Shown in pieces: positions 5,692 through 5,756 of a DNA stretch of 5,756 nt. The position numbers were made by a program, and so were the translations under genes. Position 1 is the first letter of the stretch, and every line of letters begins with the position of its first letter. The notes below the pieces were generated by a model. It made no database searches and was not told the origin of the DNA. It saw only the letters and a program-made list of their open reading frames with translations. The DNA is from Planctomycetota bacterium (GTDB taxonomy: Bacteria > Planctomycetota > Planctomycetia > Pirellulales > Pirellulaceae): positions 1-5,756 of the forward strand of contig JAJDEH010000439.1 of assembly GCA_029259935.1 (NCBI GenBank), in the 5' to 3' direction.

Positions 5692-5697
5692 GCTTAC
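5678..5697 (-). repeat. IS66 right inverted repeat (IRR)
   Basis: Read on the minus strand this is GTAAGCGCCCACCAGGACGG, matching the left end at 16 of 20 positions with the tip identical for 11. The tip lies 53 bp after the tnpC stop, the expected place for the end of an IS66 element. Confidence 0.75.
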
Positions 5698-5756
5698 GTC
5701 TGGATCACGTGATGGCCTGGCCGCCTTCCCTACACCGGCATTACCCGGCTTCCCCC
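5698..5756. other. right flank, no gene visible
   Basis: Only 59 bp of GC-rich flank remain. They contain the perfect 10-bp palindrome ATCACGTGAT (5704-5713). No target duplication matching the left flank is seen and the sequence is too short to assign. Confidence 0.4.

Larger units (their letters stand above)
412..5697 (+). mobile_element. IS66-family insertion sequence, interrupted by a serine-recombinase element
   Basis: The element is bounded by inverted GTAAGCGCCCA ends (412-422 and 5687-5697) and carries tnpA, tnpB and tnpC in the canonical IS66 order and orientation. Without the 2499-bp insert it would be about 2.79 kb, a normal size for a three-gene IS66 element. IS66 elements usually make 8-bp target duplications. 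Here the flanking octamers AAGTGAAC (404-411) and GTCTGGAT (5698-5705) do not match, so the flanks may have been rearranged after insertion or the right end is not exactly placed. The copy should be transposition-defective because tnpC is split. Confidence 0.85.

Noticed and set aside
5704..5713. Palindrome ATCACGTGAT as a regulatory operator
   Set aside because: It is a perfect 10-bp palindrome, but there is too little flanking sequence and no neighbouring gene to give it a role.
1..5756. CRISPR arrays, tRNA or rRNA genes, retron or toxin-antitoxin systems
   Set aside because: No spaced direct repeats, cloverleaf sequences, reverse transcriptase motifs or toxin-like pairs were seen on either strand. 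IS66 TnpB here is unrelated to the RNA-guided TnpB nucleases.

Overview
This window is a nest of mobile DNA. The outer layer is an IS66-family insertion sequence (about 412-5697) with the usual three genes in order: tnpA (487-873), tnpB (867-1226) and tnpC (from 1394). The DDE transposase gene tnpC is split. Its 5' part runs to the catalytic-glutamate motif DNNETEQ (2807-2827). Its missing C-terminal part reappears in the same reading frame at 5327-5644. Between them sits a 2499-bp insert carrying a large serine recombinase gene (3125-5284). The two junctions share the 6-bp word GAACAG (2822-2827 and 5321-5326). Removing one repeat unit restores an uninterrupted TnpC of 583 residues, so the insert looks like a site-specific integration that could be precisely reversible.

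The insert has about 0.3 kb of left-hand DNA, which holds a small gene with a strong ribosome binding site and a C7 tract that puts its two halves in different frames. The recombinase gene follows, overlapping the end of the small gene, and then a 42-bp right-hand tail. The recombinase has an N-terminal resolvase-type catalytic domain (Ser46), a recombinase domain, a four-cysteine zinc ribbon, a coiled-coil stretch and an additional C-terminal helix-turn-helix-like segment. Both insert ends contain stretches that resemble the host tnpC sequence on the far side of the junction, as if the excised circle partly imitates its target.

Left of the IS66 element (1-411) is a truncated gene fragment resembling the N-terminal part of a planctomycete-type tyrosine recombinase, then degenerate DNA with a REP-like G/C-run hairpin. 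Right of the IS66 element only 59 bp are visible. No 8-bp target duplication is visible around the IS66 ends.

The organism is probably a planctomycete or relative. This is inferred from the style of the TnpC C-terminus, the integrase fragment and the recombinase, all recalled from family knowledge and not searched. As it stands the IS66 copy should not transpose, because TnpC lacks its C-terminus. The serine recombinase looks intact and is the likely active player.
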